A DNA stretch of 47,999 nucleotides from an uncultured Saprospiraceae bacterium (GTDB lineage Bacteria; Bacteroidota; Bacteroidia; Chitinophagales; Saprospiraceae). Positions within the stretch are counted from its first letter, which is position 1. Each line of letters opens with the position of its first letter. The stretch covers positions 1 to 47,999 of the forward strand of contig CALFDU010000137.1 of NCBI GenBank assembly GCA_937950315.1, read 5' to 3'. The position numbers and the translations under genes were made by a program. The notes under the pieces were generated by a model that was not told the origin of the DNA, made no database searches, and saw only the letters and a program-made list of their open reading frames with translations. Of this stretch, positions 33,058 to 44,000 are shown piece by piece.

Positions 33058-36000
33058 TTATGCTCTTCCGTTAATTCCTAAAAATTCGTTTTTGGTTTCC
33101 ATTTTTGGAATTTCAATCCCTGCCTTTTCAGCTTTCTTCATTAATTTACTCCAAGCACCAGATTTGATCTTTTCCAATGTATCTGCTCCAGCATTGAAGT
33201 CTTGTTCTAGCAATGATAAGTTGTCCATTTCTGATGGAGTAGGAGGCGTAAATCCTTGCGCTACTTTTGAGTAAAGTGTTGCGAGTTTTTCTCTCAATTG
33301 TGGTTCAGCTGCTCCCACATAATTATCTCCTGTAGTGATCACACTTATATTCTTTAGATCGTTCAATGACTTGATAACTTCGTCCGTCACGCTTTTGAGA
33401 TTTGGATTGTCGGTGGCAAGTTTTTCACTGAAAGCAATCATCTCATCCATTTGATTTACTTGATAGGCCAAATCTTCACACATATCAAACAGTTTTTTAG
33501 ATACTTTGGTATGCATCTCTCTTTCTTCTTTTGTAATAAGTGAGTTTTCGTCGTACTTAACCTCAAGTTCTGTTTCATAGGTTTCCTTGCCTTTTTTCAT
33601 GATGACTTTGTACTTTCCTGCAGGTGCTCTAGCAGGAGTAAATCCACCAAATGTAAATGTCTTTCCTGCAGCCATCTTTGGTGTTTTGGTCAAGTAATTC
33701 CAAGTCACGATATTGATCCCCTTTGATTTCCCTGGATTCAACTCGGTGATAAAATTACCATCCATGTCAAAAACCTCCATGGTCATCTTTCCAAAGGTAT
33801 GACGCTTCTTCAAGTAGTAAATAACTTTAGCTGATCGACTCCTGTTGGGTCCTACAAATTGCAATTCCGAACTCGTACCTCCAAAATTGCTTTCTTCATT
33901 CATGGTAAACGGCTCAGTTTCCATGAAGTGAACATCTTTGGCAAGTACCTCTTGCGTCAATTCCCTCAATGGACTAATGTCATCCAATATGATAATTCCT
34001 CTTCCATGAGTACCCAATACTACATCGTTTGTTCCTTCATGCATGTCGACATGGTGTACTGCAGTTGATGGCATATTGTTGGTAAACTTACTCCAACTTT
34101 TTCCTGAGTTGATGGTGATGTACAATCCAGTTTCTGTTCCCAAAAACAATAGGTCGGAACTACCGTAATCCTCTTGTATGCTTCTAGTGAATCCTTTTAT
34201 GTCATCCGTAACAAGAGAAGTCCATGTTTTTCCAAAATCTGTCGTTTTGTAGCAATATGGATTTTTATCATTCTTTGTGTGTCCATCAAAAACAGCATAA
34301 GCGGTTCCTTTGGCATGCACACTTGGTTCAATATGGTAACACCAAGTATTTGCCGGAAGGCCATTAATGTTACCAGTTACATTGGTCCAGTTTTTACCTC
34401 CATTCTGAGTCACTTGCACATTTCCATCATCCGTTCCTGCCCAAACAATATTTTCATCCAATCGTGATTCCGCAATGGTGAAAATCGTACAATGATTCTC
34501 TGCTCCCGAATTGTCCTTAGATAATCCACCAGAATCTTCTTGATTCTGTTTTGCAGGATCATTGGTCGTCAAATCTCCGGAGATTTTAACCCAAGTGTTA
34601 CCCATGTCATCTGACTTATGGACAAACTGACTTCCTATGTAAATTCGATCAGGCTCATTGTCACTCAAAGATATTGGCGCATTCCAGTTAAACCTCAAGG
34701 TTGGATCTCCTTTGGCAGGCAGTGGTTGGATGGTCTTGTTCTGTTTTTTCTCTGTGTCGTATCTCCATACATTTTCTGCTCCCTGCATCTCAGAATAAAT
34801 GACTGGCTTTGTTGGATGTTTCAATACCCTGAAACCATCTCCAAACCCAACAGTATTCCAATCTCTTGCCTCGATACCTCCTGGTGATTCTGAAGGTCCA
34901 TACCACGAACCATTATCCTGAAGTCCACCATAAATATTATATGGTTCTGCATTGTCAACACTGATGTGGTAAAATTGTGAAACAGGTAAACTGGTTACGA
35001 TGTCCATGGTATTGGCTCCATCCCAAGTACGGTAGACACCACCATCTGTTGCAAAATACATTCTTTCTGAATCCTTAAGGTCAAATAATATATCGTGAAT
35101 ATCAGGGTGCATTTGCCCCGCATTCTTAAATGTCTTACCTCCATCTCTACTGATCGAACCAAAAAGTCCTGCCTTAACAAGTACATCTGGATCCTTTGGA
35201 TCAATTACAATTTTAGAAAAATAAAAAGGCCTTACAACCAGACCAAAATCACTGTTGAGCTTATTCCAAGATTTACCTGCATTATCTGATCTGTACAGTC
35301 CTTTGCCTTCTTCTTGTTCTGTTTCAAGCACAGCATATAAAATGTCAGGGTTGGAAGGTGCAACAGCCATGGCTATTCTTCCCAACTTACCTGAAGGAAA
35401 TCCATTGTGGATTTTATTCCATGTTTTACCACCATCGGTAGATTTAAACAAGCCACTCTTATCTCCTCCTGAATTAAAAGACCATCCCGTTCTTCTAAAT
35501 TCCCACATGCATGCATACAAGGTATTTGGATCATTTGGATCCATGGCAAGCTCCGAACATCCAGTTTTCTCATCGATATAGAAAACGTTTTCCCAAGTAG
35601 CTCCTCCATCCGTAGATTTATACACACCTCTTGTCTCGCTATCACCCCAAAGGGCGCCTAGTTCACCAACGTACACAACATCTTTGTTGGTGGGATCAAC
35701 GATAATATTTGAAACCCTTTCTGATCCTTCAAATGCAATCTTATTCCATGTCTGACCTCCATCCACAGTTTTATAAATTCCATCACCGAGACTTACACTG
35801 TTTCTTACCCAAGTCTCACCAGTACCTACCCATACTGTGTTGTCTGGGTCATGTGGGTCAACAGTGACCGTACCTATAGATTGGATGTAGTCATCAAAAA
35901 TAGAAGTGAAGGAAGCTCCACCATCCGTTGATTTCCAAACACCACCTCCGGCAGTACCTGCGTATACAATTCTTGAATTGGTAGGATGACCTTCAAGGTC

Positions 36001-36147
36001 AGAGATACGTCCACTCATCAACGCAGGACCGATCTGTCTGGCAGTAAGATCACCAAACATTTCTTTTCCTTTAAGTTGTATTTCTTGTGCATTGATTTGA
36101 AGGGCGAATAATACGGGAAGTATTAACGCCAATGATATTTTTTTCAT
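33058..36147 (-). CDS. Large secreted BNR/VPS10-type beta-propeller protein
   Basis: 1029 aa from the ATG at 36147, which starts a clean signal peptide (MKKISLALILPVLFALQINA). Residues about 30-700 hold at least ten BNR/Asp-box turns (SxDxGxTW): STDGGASF, TVDGGQTW, STDGGATW, STDGGKTW, SDNAGKSW, SRDGGKTF, SDDMGNTW, TQNGGKNW, TTDFGKTW and TINSGKSW. This gives two sortilin-like propellers as in the 'VPS10/WD40/YVTN/BNR-like' proteins of Bacteroidota. A beta domain (VIYYLKKRHTFGKMTMEVFD) and a helical C-terminus follow. No T9SS tail is present. Catalytic activity is not evident; sialidase is a frequent but unsupported label. It lies behind the LolA-like gene with a hairpin between them. Confidence 0.88.
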   Translation of the reverse strand: MKKISLALILPVLFALQINAQEIQLKGKEMFGDLTARQIGPALMSGRISDLEGHPTNSRIVYAGTAGGGVWKSTDGGASFTSIFDDYIQSIGTVTVDPHDPDNTVWVGTGETWVRNSVSLGDGIYKTVDGGQTWNKIAFEGSERVSNIIVDPTNKDVVYVGELGALWGDSETRGVYKSTDGGATWENVFYIDEKTGCSELAMDPNDPNTLYACMWEFRRTGWSFNSGGDKSGLFKSTDGGKTWNKIHNGFPSGKLGRIAMAVAPSNPDILYAVLETEQEEGKGLYRSDNAGKSWNKLNSDFGLVVRPFYFSKIVIDPKDPDVLVKAGLFGSISRDGGKTFKNAGQMHPDIHDILFDLKDSERMYFATDGGVYRTWDGANTMDIVTSLPVSQFYHISVDNAEPYNIYGGLQDNGSWYGPSESPGGIEARDWNTVGFGDGFRVLKHPTKPVIYSEMQGAENVWRYDTEKKQNKTIQPLPAKGDPTLRFNWNAPISLSDNEPDRIYIGSQFVHKSDDMGNTWVKISGDLTTNDPAKQNQEDSGGLSKDNSGAENHCTIFTIAESRLDENIVWAGTDDGNVQVTQNGGKNWTNVTGNINGLPANTWCYHIEPSVHAKGTAYAVFDGHTKNDKNPYCYKTTDFGKTWTSLVTDDIKGFTRSIQEDYGSSDLLFLGTETGLYITINSGKSWSKFTNNMPSTAVHHVDMHEGTNDVVLGTHGRGIIILDDISPLRELTQEVLAKDVHFMETEPFTMNEESNFGGTSSELQFVGPNRSRSAKVIYYLKKRHTFGKMTMEVFDMDGNFITELNPGKSKGINIVTWNYLTKTPKMAAGKTFTFGGFTPARAPAGKYKVIMKKGKETYETELEVKYDENSLITKEEREMHTKVSKKLFDMCEDLAYQVNQMDEMIAFSEKLATDNPNLKSVTDEVIKSLNDLKNISVITTGDNYVGAAEPQLREKLATLYSKVAQGFTPPTPSEMDNLSLLEQDFNAGADTLEKIKSGAWSKLMKKAEKAGIEIPKMETKNEFLGINGRA

Positions 36148-36173
36148 TGGTTTGAATTTAATCTGGAAGAATA

Positions 36174-36203
36174 GAAAAGCTACTCTGACATTGCAGAGTA
36201 GCT
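36174..36203 (-). terminator. Intercistronic hairpin/terminator
   Basis: AGCTACTCTG and CAGAGTAGCT form a perfect 10-bp stem with a 6-nt loop, followed on the minus strand by TTTTCTATTCTT. It sits between the LolA-like gene (stop 36213) and the BNR gene (start 36147). It can reduce readthrough into the larger gene. Confidence 0.7.
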
Positions 36204-36212
36204 CATTGTTAT

Positions 36213-36986
36213 TCATTTCTTTTCGTCTGTAGCTGGTTCTGATGGGAACATTAGCATTGTTTTATCGACTTCAGGGTCTAGTTCAATGCTTTCCATGGTA
36301 ATAGCTTGACCTTCTCCATCTTTGACTCCTTGTGTCATTGTATAAGCCATGTACAAATCACCAACCTCTTGATAGTCGCTAAACTTGGTTTCCGAAATAA
36401 TTCCCTTCATTGGTCCTGAAAGCATTTCTTTCTGCATACCAATCAATGCCCCTGAATCTACTTCAAAAAAGTAAAATTCAAAATCATCCATTTTTGCTCC
36501 ATCAACAGTTATTTGTTCTTTGGTTAATTTCAACTTATAAGTATCGGTACCATCAAAAGTCTCTGTACCCATATATTCTGCAGCATAACCATTTTCCTTA
36601 TAGTTTAACAATGCATCTGGGAAATCATTCAGGTTTAATTTATAATTCTCAAGTTCCTCGGTAGTTGCCTTTTCTGGCTTCATCGTCTGAAAATTAGTAT
36701 TCCATAATGACTCACCATCATATACTCCTTGCATAATATTCATGCCTTGGAAACTTATTTTTTGATAAGAAACTCCATCCTTTGTTTGAACCATTTCAAA
36801 TGGAATTTCCATTCCACCTTGGTTGACTTTTGCCATGAATTTGATACCTTTTACTTCTTTCCAAGCTTCTTTGCCTCCGATTGCATCATAGTATGTATCT
36901 ATTATTTCATCTGGCGTCTGAGCTTTTGATTCCGTTCCAAAAGAAATCAGCAAACTGAACAAAAGTAGCGATTTTAAAAATTTCAT
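36213..36986 (-). CDS. Secreted LolA-like / outer membrane lipoprotein-sorting family protein
   Basis: 257 aa from the ATG at 36986, which begins a signal peptide (MKFLKSLLLFSLLISFGTES, then KAQ). The mature part starts TPDEIIDTYYDAIGGKEAWK, followed by VKGIKFMAKVNQGGMEIPFE and long beta strands with a KFSDYQEVGDLYMAY motif. This is the half-barrel LolA/LolB-like fold of Bacteroidota periplasmic proteins often paired with zinc-protease or propeller genes. True LolA function is doubtful: the protein is longer and occurs in several paralogs in such genomes. An upstream start at 37055 would spoil the signal peptide. Confidence 0.78.
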   Translation of the reverse strand: MKFLKSLLLFSLLISFGTESKAQTPDEIIDTYYDAIGGKEAWKEVKGIKFMAKVNQGGMEIPFEMVQTKDGVSYQKISFQGMNIMQGVYDGESLWNTNFQTMKPEKATTEELENYKLNLNDFPDALLNYKENGYAAEYMGTETFDGTDTYKLKLTKEQITVDGAKMDDFEFYFFEVDSGALIGMQKEMLSGPMKGIISETKFSDYQEVGDLYMAYTMTQGVKDGEGQAITMESIELDPEVDKTMLMFPSEPATDEKK

Positions 36987-37116
36987 CTTAGTGTTCTTTT
37001 TATTGTAGTTGATAATACATTGAAGATAGATAAAACAGGTCTTTCCATTCATCAATAATCGATGTAATTAAGTTTTTATTTGATGAAATCATCCTATCTT
37101 AGGTTGTCTTAGCCAA

Positions 37117-37803
37117 ATGCAAGATTTCAAAAGACATATCAAAGAAGCAATTGAACTCAATAGTAAAAGACTTCCTCAATATGCCAAACTCACAAATAAT
37201 CAAAGCATCCCTTTTTCTAAGAAATTGATCTTCTACGAAAAATTAATTCTCTCAACAGCATGGGTGGTTGATATGATTGGAGATCGTTACCAACGAAAAG
37301 GAGTGCCATTTATAATTGAAGATTTCGTCGAGATGGATCTTGTTCCTGAATTCTCAGAACAATTCCCTAAACACATTCCTTTTAGCAGCAAACTTCAAAA
37401 ATTTGATGTAAATCCAATAATAAAAGATTTAAAGAAGGGCATTACCAAAAAGCAGGAACAAATGGTCCTGAAAATAACCAACGCCACTTTAGAAGATCTT
37501 CTTCATCAACCCCATGTCTATTGCATGACCAGGCATCTGATTGAATCTATCCAACGCATTGCATTCTTAATTCCTTATCATACAGCAAGATCAGAAGAAA
37601 TAGGGATAAAACCACCAACTTTCTATTCTTGGTTACTTTTACGGTCTCACCTAAGTCTACTTAAAAAAGCCATCGATTTTGATGAAAATGTAGCTTTTAT
37701 TCAAGAAAAAGGAGTTCCGTTTTTATGGCAAGATTTACCTCCCGTTGACTTAATTAACATATACACGGATAAAAACAATCGCATAAAGCTTAACGAGCCT
37801 TAA
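37117..37803 (+). CDS. Hypothetical protein
   Basis: 228 aa, not recognised. There is no signal peptide, TM helix or known motif. It is charged and mainly helical (FKRHIKEAIELNSKRLPQYA, IIKDLKKGITKKQEQMVLKI, YCMTRHLIESIQRIAFLIP). It looks like a soluble cytoplasmic protein. It has two ...KGVPF... segments (RKGVPFIIEDF and EKGVPFLWQDL) that place similar turns in the N- and C-terminal parts. It is divergent from the LolA-like gene (130 nt) and followed by the giant surface protein gene, without evident functional link. Confidence 0.7.
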   Translation: MQDFKRHIKEAIELNSKRLPQYAKLTNNQSIPFSKKLIFYEKLILSTAWVVDMIGDRYQRKGVPFIIEDFVEMDLVPEFSEQFPKHIPFSSKLQKFDVNPIIKDLKKGITKKQEQMVLKITNATLEDLLHQPHVYCMTRHLIESIQRIAFLIPYHTARSEEIGIKPPTFYSWLLLRSHLSLLKKAIDFDENVAFIQEKGVPFLWQDLPPVDLINIYTDKNNRIKLNEP

Positions 37804-37863
37804 TGGTTTGGTTAATATCTGAAAAGAAGCCCGTAAATGCTACGTTTACATATTAAAGAATTT

Positions 37864-37871
37864 TAGCTTTG
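37864..37871 (+). promoter_or_regulatory. Candidate -7 box for the giant surface protein gene
   Basis: TAGCTTTG matches TAnnTTTG exactly. A TTTA lies 16 nt upstream in place of the TTG box. The leader to the ATG at 38072 would be about 195 nt and would include the hairpin at 37937-37966. Confidence 0.3.
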
Positions 37872-37936
37872 TTTCTTGGATTTGCTTTCGAGGCAGCTTT
37901 TTTAGGGATAAAGTAGTTATCGTATAGTAATCCTTT

Positions 37937-37981
37937 CAATCATTCATAGAGACGAATGAATGGTTGAGTTTAATTTTTTCT
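37937..37981 (+). terminator. Hairpin with T-rich tail before the giant gene
   Basis: CAATCATTCAT and ATGAATGGTTG form an 11-bp stem (one G-U pair) with an 8-nt loop, followed by AGTTTAATTTTTTC. It could end transcripts of the 228-aa protein gene or act in the leader of the giant gene. Confidence 0.4.
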
Positions 37982-38071
37982 CCATTTATTTTAATTAAGA
38001 AGGATAGGTTTTTTAGTAAAAGTGATTTTCGCTTTTCTGAGTTGATTATTGACCTATTAATTCATGTTAAA

Positions 38072-41000
38072 ATGAATGCGGTAAAACCACTAAGAATGAA
38101 TATTTCACCTATTAGCATACTCACCGAGAAATGCTTTGTCACCATCGTGGCCTTCTTGACGTTAGCCAACATCAGCTTTGCTCAAGACTGTTACCAAAAC
38201 TTTGTTCCTTCAAGTCAAGCAAATTTGATCGAGTGTGATCCAGCTTTGCCTGTATGTTTGACTTCTGAAATTCAAATTGATTCTCTGTTCCTCGTTTTAC
38301 AAGAAACATCTGATGATCCTTGTATTCCTGGAACAGAAATGATCGCTGATCTTTGGGCAGTAGTCAATAACCCAACAGAATGGACCGAATCTATCGGTCT
38401 GTTTGGTCAAGTTTCTTCCGAGTCATTAAACTGTAACATTTCAACTTGTTCTGGACCATTATTGCCAATGAGTCAAACAGATGATGGTCTTGGATTACAA
38501 AACATCCAATTTGGAACAGTCAACTACGTTTGTGGTGAATTAGTATCCTTATCAGATGCAATTTTGGTTGTTGCCAATGAATGTCCTATCGCCTGTGATG
38601 ATACCGCATGTTCTTACGCTGTGCCTACACTCGCCATTACGCCTCCTTCATTTCCTGAAGAATGTGAAGTTTCTATTTCTGTAACATGTGATGATATGAA
38701 TCCTTGTACAGTAGAAGATTTTGAAATAGTAGATTTATTTACTGGCGCAATTTGTATGCCTTGTACTGGTTCAGGTACAGCCGATTGTTATATCTCCACC
38801 ATAATCCCATGTAACGATAATAATCCATGTACGATAAATGATATGCAATCTATCGATGCTTGCTCAGGTGATATCTGTTCGCCATGTACTGGAACACCGA
38901 TTGCTAGTTGCTCAATTTTTGTCAACCAAGCCTGCAATGATAACGATCCATGTACAGAAAATGATATCATCGTATTGGATGCATGCTCCTTGGAGATTTG
39001 TGTGCCGTGTGCGGGTACTCCGCTGATGGAGCCGATCTGCGATCCAAACTGTTTTATATACAATCCATTAACTTGTTCTTGCGACCCAATACCAGTAGAT
39101 ACTTGTAACGATAATGATTGTAGTACGATTGATACTTATGATCCTGATACTTGTGAATGCGTGCATATAGATATCACACCCGATTTATGCGATGATGGAT
39201 TGTGCTATACAAACGATTATTTAGATCCTGATACTTGTAATTGCGTCAATGAACCAATCGTAGTTGATTGCAACGATTACAATTGTGCAACCGAAGATAT
39301 ATTTAATTATACTACTTGTGAATGCGAGTACATTGATGTTTGTAATAATGTTTCCAGTGGTGGATATATAGGATACGATCAAGGTAATTGTACCGCTTTC
39401 GATCCAGCCCCTATTCAAAACATACAGGCTGCATCAGGAGGTTGCGGAACCATACAATATATGTGGTTGATGAGCCCAGTGAATACTCCTTATACAGGAC
39501 TTCCTGGATCGCCATGGACAATCATTCCTGGAGAAACAAATATTTACTATGATCCTCCCGTGATAACTTCTGGCACAATGTGCTTCCTAAGATGTGCACG
39601 TACTGATTCTTGTGAAGAGTTTCCAGGAGAATCCAATGTTGTATGTATAACCGTAGGTGCGGCTCAGGTATGTGATGATTGGGATTGTACCACCGAAGAT
39701 TATTTTAATCCAAATACCTGTGAGTGCGAATTCACGCCAATCTCAGATCCTTCTTGTGACGACAACAATTGTGGTACAGAAGATTCTTTTAATGCACAAA
39801 CTTGCGAGTGCGAGTACACGCCAGTTTGTAACAATGTAACCTTCCCAGGTACCATTGCTTCCAATCAAGTTAGCTGTGGTCCATTTGATCCTGATCCGAT
39901 CATTAGCACCAACCTCCCAGCTGGTGGTTGTGGAGACATTGAATATATTTGGATTCAATCCAATACAAATGTATTTAGTAACGGAGGTACAGGAACGCCT
40001 TGGACAACAATTCCAGGTGCAACAGGACCAAGTTACGATCCTGGGTTCTTATCACAGACTACCTATTTCCGTCGATGTGCAAGAAGCAGTGGTTGTTTAT
40101 ATTACATTGGGGAATCCAACATCATTACCATTGAAGTAACCCAAAGTGAGACTTGTGATGATGGCAACTGTAATACCTTGGATACATACGATCCGTTAAC
40201 TTGTGAATGCACACATATAGATATTACACCAGATTGTAACGACAACAATTGCAATACCGAAGATGTATATGATGCTTTGACCTGTACTTGTTCACACATT
40301 CCGATTCCTCCTCCTGATTGTGACGATAACGATTGTAATACAGAGGATTCATACGATGAGATAAATTGTAACTGCGTTCATACTTTTATCCCACCACCTG
40401 ATTGTGACGATGATAATTGTGCAACAACAGATTTATATGATGTGGTTACTTGTACTTGCGTAAATGTGATCAATCCACCGCTTGATTGTGATGACATGGA
40501 TTGTTCAACCATAGATACCTACAATAATCTCACTTGTGAATGTGAGTATGAATCCATAGAATTACCAGATTGCGATGACGATGATTGTCTTACTATTGAC
40601 GAGTATGATCCAGAAACATGCGAATGCACGCATACATCGATAGAAGAAGACAATTGTGATGACAACGATTGCAATACCATGGATAGTTATGATACAACCA
40701 TATGTGAGTGTGTTTTCACAGTTATTCCACCACCAGATTGTGATGACAACAATTGTAATACCACAGACTCATACAATTCAGAAACTTGTCTATGTGAAAA
40801 CATAGTAATTGATATTCCAGACTGTGATGACAACGATTGTAATACTGAAGATTTTTACGATGTTACAATATGCGATTGTGTTAATACAATGATTCCGCCA
40901 CCAGATTGTGATGACAATGATTGTACCACAGAAGATAGTTATGATAGTGCCACATGTAATTGTGTGAATGTAGTTTTAACACCGCCTGATTGTGACGACA

Positions 41001-44000
41001 ACGATTGTAATACTGAAGATTTCTACAACACAGCTACATGTGAATGTATGAATACTTTGATTCAGATTCCAGACTGTGATGACAACGATTGTAATACTGA
41101 AGATTTTTATGATGCAACAATTTGTGATTGTGTACACACATTGATTCCACCACCGGATTGTGATGACAATGACTGTGGTACCGAGGATTCTTACAATGCA
41201 ATGAATTGCATGTGCGAGAATATACCGATAGATATTCCAGATTGCGATGACAATGATTGCAACACTGAAGACACTTATGATACTGCAACCTGTGAATGTG
41301 TAAACACACTTATTCCGCCACCTGATTGTGATGACAATGATTGCAATACAGAAGACACATATGATTCAGCAACTTGTGAATGTGTCAACACACTCATTCC
41401 GCCACCAGATTGTGACGACAATGATTGCAATACAGAAGACACGTATGATTCAACAATTTGTGAATGTGTAAACACAGTGATTCCACCGCCTGATTGTGAT
41501 GACAATGACTGTACTACCATGGATATATATAATTTCGAAACTTGCAATTGCGAATTTATTGTGATGACTGAAGAGATTATGTGTAATACTGTTGGTTCAA
41601 TCGATATTTTCCTTGATGAAGATGGTAATGCATTTATCACCGTTGATGATATTGACAATGGCAGTACAGCGGGCTGTGCAGGCACTCCTACTTTGTCATT
41701 GAATATTACTGATTTTAGCTGTAACAACATCGGATCCAATGAAGTGACACTGACAGTGGCAATGGGTACCGAGTTTGAAACTTGTACAGCCATCGTAAAT
41801 GTACTCGATGACATACCACCGACCGTGCTTCCTGGTTTCTGTCCTGCAGATGTGACGATCTCCTGTGATGATGACCTGAGCGATTTGAGTGATTATGGAA
41901 ATATTGATTTGAATCAATTAGATGATAATTGCCCATTGGCATATACGATCGATGAGTCTGAAGTATTTGATTTGGATGTTTGTGGTGCTGGGACTATTAC
42001 TAGAACGTTAACCTTACTTGATATACCGGGCAACATTGTATTTGATAACAATGGAGACCAGATCGTTTGTATTCACACCATTACAGTTGAAGGAGATGCA
42101 TTGCCTTTGACTTTGGCTGATATCACATTCCCTGACTCTCCGATAGCTATCGATTGTAATGATGCAATTCCAGATAGTGAAGTGATGATTGCAGATGGTG
42201 GATTCGCTTGCGCAAATGTTACCACAGAAGTAGAAGAAGAGATTATCGGACAAGTAGGAGATTGTAATTATACCATTCAACGCACGTTTACGGTGACAGA
42301 CAATTGTCAAACCTCTGGAAATGTATTTTCATTTGTTCAGTCAATAAATGTTTCTGATAATACTGCACCTACAATCAATGACGTACCTGATGATTTTGAT
42401 ATTGATTTAACCGGTACTGGCAATGAGTGCAGTACAATCGTAACCTTGACCTATAATGTTACTGATGACTGTGTTGATCCAGAGGACTTGGTGTTCACTC
42501 TGGATGCGCCAGGATTTATTAGTCAATCAACAATAACAAATGATGGGACTGTTTCTTTTGATGTAGAGTTCTGTTCTCTTGATACTGAGGTTACTGTAAC
42601 CTTGACAGCTTCTGATGGGTGTGGAAATGAAACTACAGCAGTGACAGAAGTTACAGTCAATGGAGGAGAATGCATTACTTATAGCTGTCAGAAATTTATT
42701 TTCGCATTAGACAATGATGGGTCTTCTGACTTTATATCCAATGATTTCCCTGTTGTAGATAACCTTTGTGATCATGTCGATATTGAAATTTCTTACGATC
42801 CAATGGATATTCAAGATACCTTGTTGACCCTAAATTGTGACAGTATCATCAACAATGGATTCAATCCTAACATCAATCAATTTTTATATTTCTGGCTGGA
42901 TGGTGAATTGATTGATTCATGTAGAATTGTAGTATTTTTCTCAAACGACCCGAATGGTGATGGAGATTCTTCAGATGGTTGGACTGGAATCTGCGGAATA
43001 GGAAATACACAAAATATTTCTGGTACAATTACTTCTATTTTTGATCAACCGATTCAAGATGTTGAAGTGAATTTGATTGGTAGTCCTATGCCACCAGTCA
43101 TGACCGGTTCTGTAGGAGACTATATGTTTCCAGTCGCGGAGAGTGGAGGAAACTTCACCTTGGCTCCTGAAAAAGATGACAACCACCTCAACGGGGTTTC
43201 TACCTTGGACATCATATTAATCCAACGACACATTCTTGGATTAAGTGAATTTGATTCTCCTTACAAGTACATCGCTGCGGATGTCAATAACTCGAGAAGT
43301 ATTTCTGCATTAGATTTGATCAACGTCAGGAAATTAATCCTTGGAATCAATGATGAATTCCCTAACAATAAGAGTTGGAGAATGATAAAATCGGATTACA
43401 ACTTTATTGACCCTTCCAAACCACTGGTTTCTGAATGGCCAGAAACTTATTATATCTCAAATTTGGAGACCAACATGTTTGTCGAATTTACAGGGATCAA
43501 AGTAGGTGATGTAAATGGCTCAGCCTTGAATCAATTGGTGGAGGAAAATCTCGAATTGCGAAGCAGCAAAACTTGCGAACTCGGTTTTGAAGAATCGAGT
43601 TTTGAAGAAGGGGAGTTTGTTGAAGTGGACCTAACCATACAGAATACAGAATCATTGGAAGGGATGCAGTTTACATTTGCCTTAGATCCTAATATTGTGA
43701 GTATCTCTGAAGTAATCTACAATGATGCACTTTGTAGTGAAAATAATGTCAACATTATTGATCGTAACAATGGCTTGATTTCAGTAAGTTGGAATACAAT
43801 AGCAGAATTAACGGATGAAGAAAGACTGCTCACATTAAGGCTGAATACCAAGAAGTCTGGTGCGTTGAGTGAAGTATTCTCTATTTCAGAGAAACACATT
43901 ACTCCTGAATCTTATTATAATGGCTCGATTGGAAACCTTGAATTGGTCCCTAAATCTCCAACCCAAGGCAATGTAGTTTTATATCAGAACAGACCAAATC

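Noticed and set aside
33058-36147. Sialidase annotation for the BNR protein
   Set aside because: Asp boxes are structural turns. The sialidase Arg triad and Tyr/Glu catalytic pattern are not recognisable.
37964-38071. Upstream extension of the giant gene from a TTG at 37964
   Set aside because: TTG start, and it overlaps the hairpin tail. The ATG at 38072 gives a proper signal peptide.
40154-41575. Regular repeats that could suggest a CRISPR array or minisatellite
   Set aside because: The period is 84 bp, a multiple of three. The repeats are continuous coding sequence without unique spacers, and differences are mainly silent.
41275-41814. Long antisense open frames opposite the Cys repeats (also 41034-41309 and 40102-40299)
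   Set aside because: They are mirror products of the repeated, biased codons in the giant gene and have no start context or family features.
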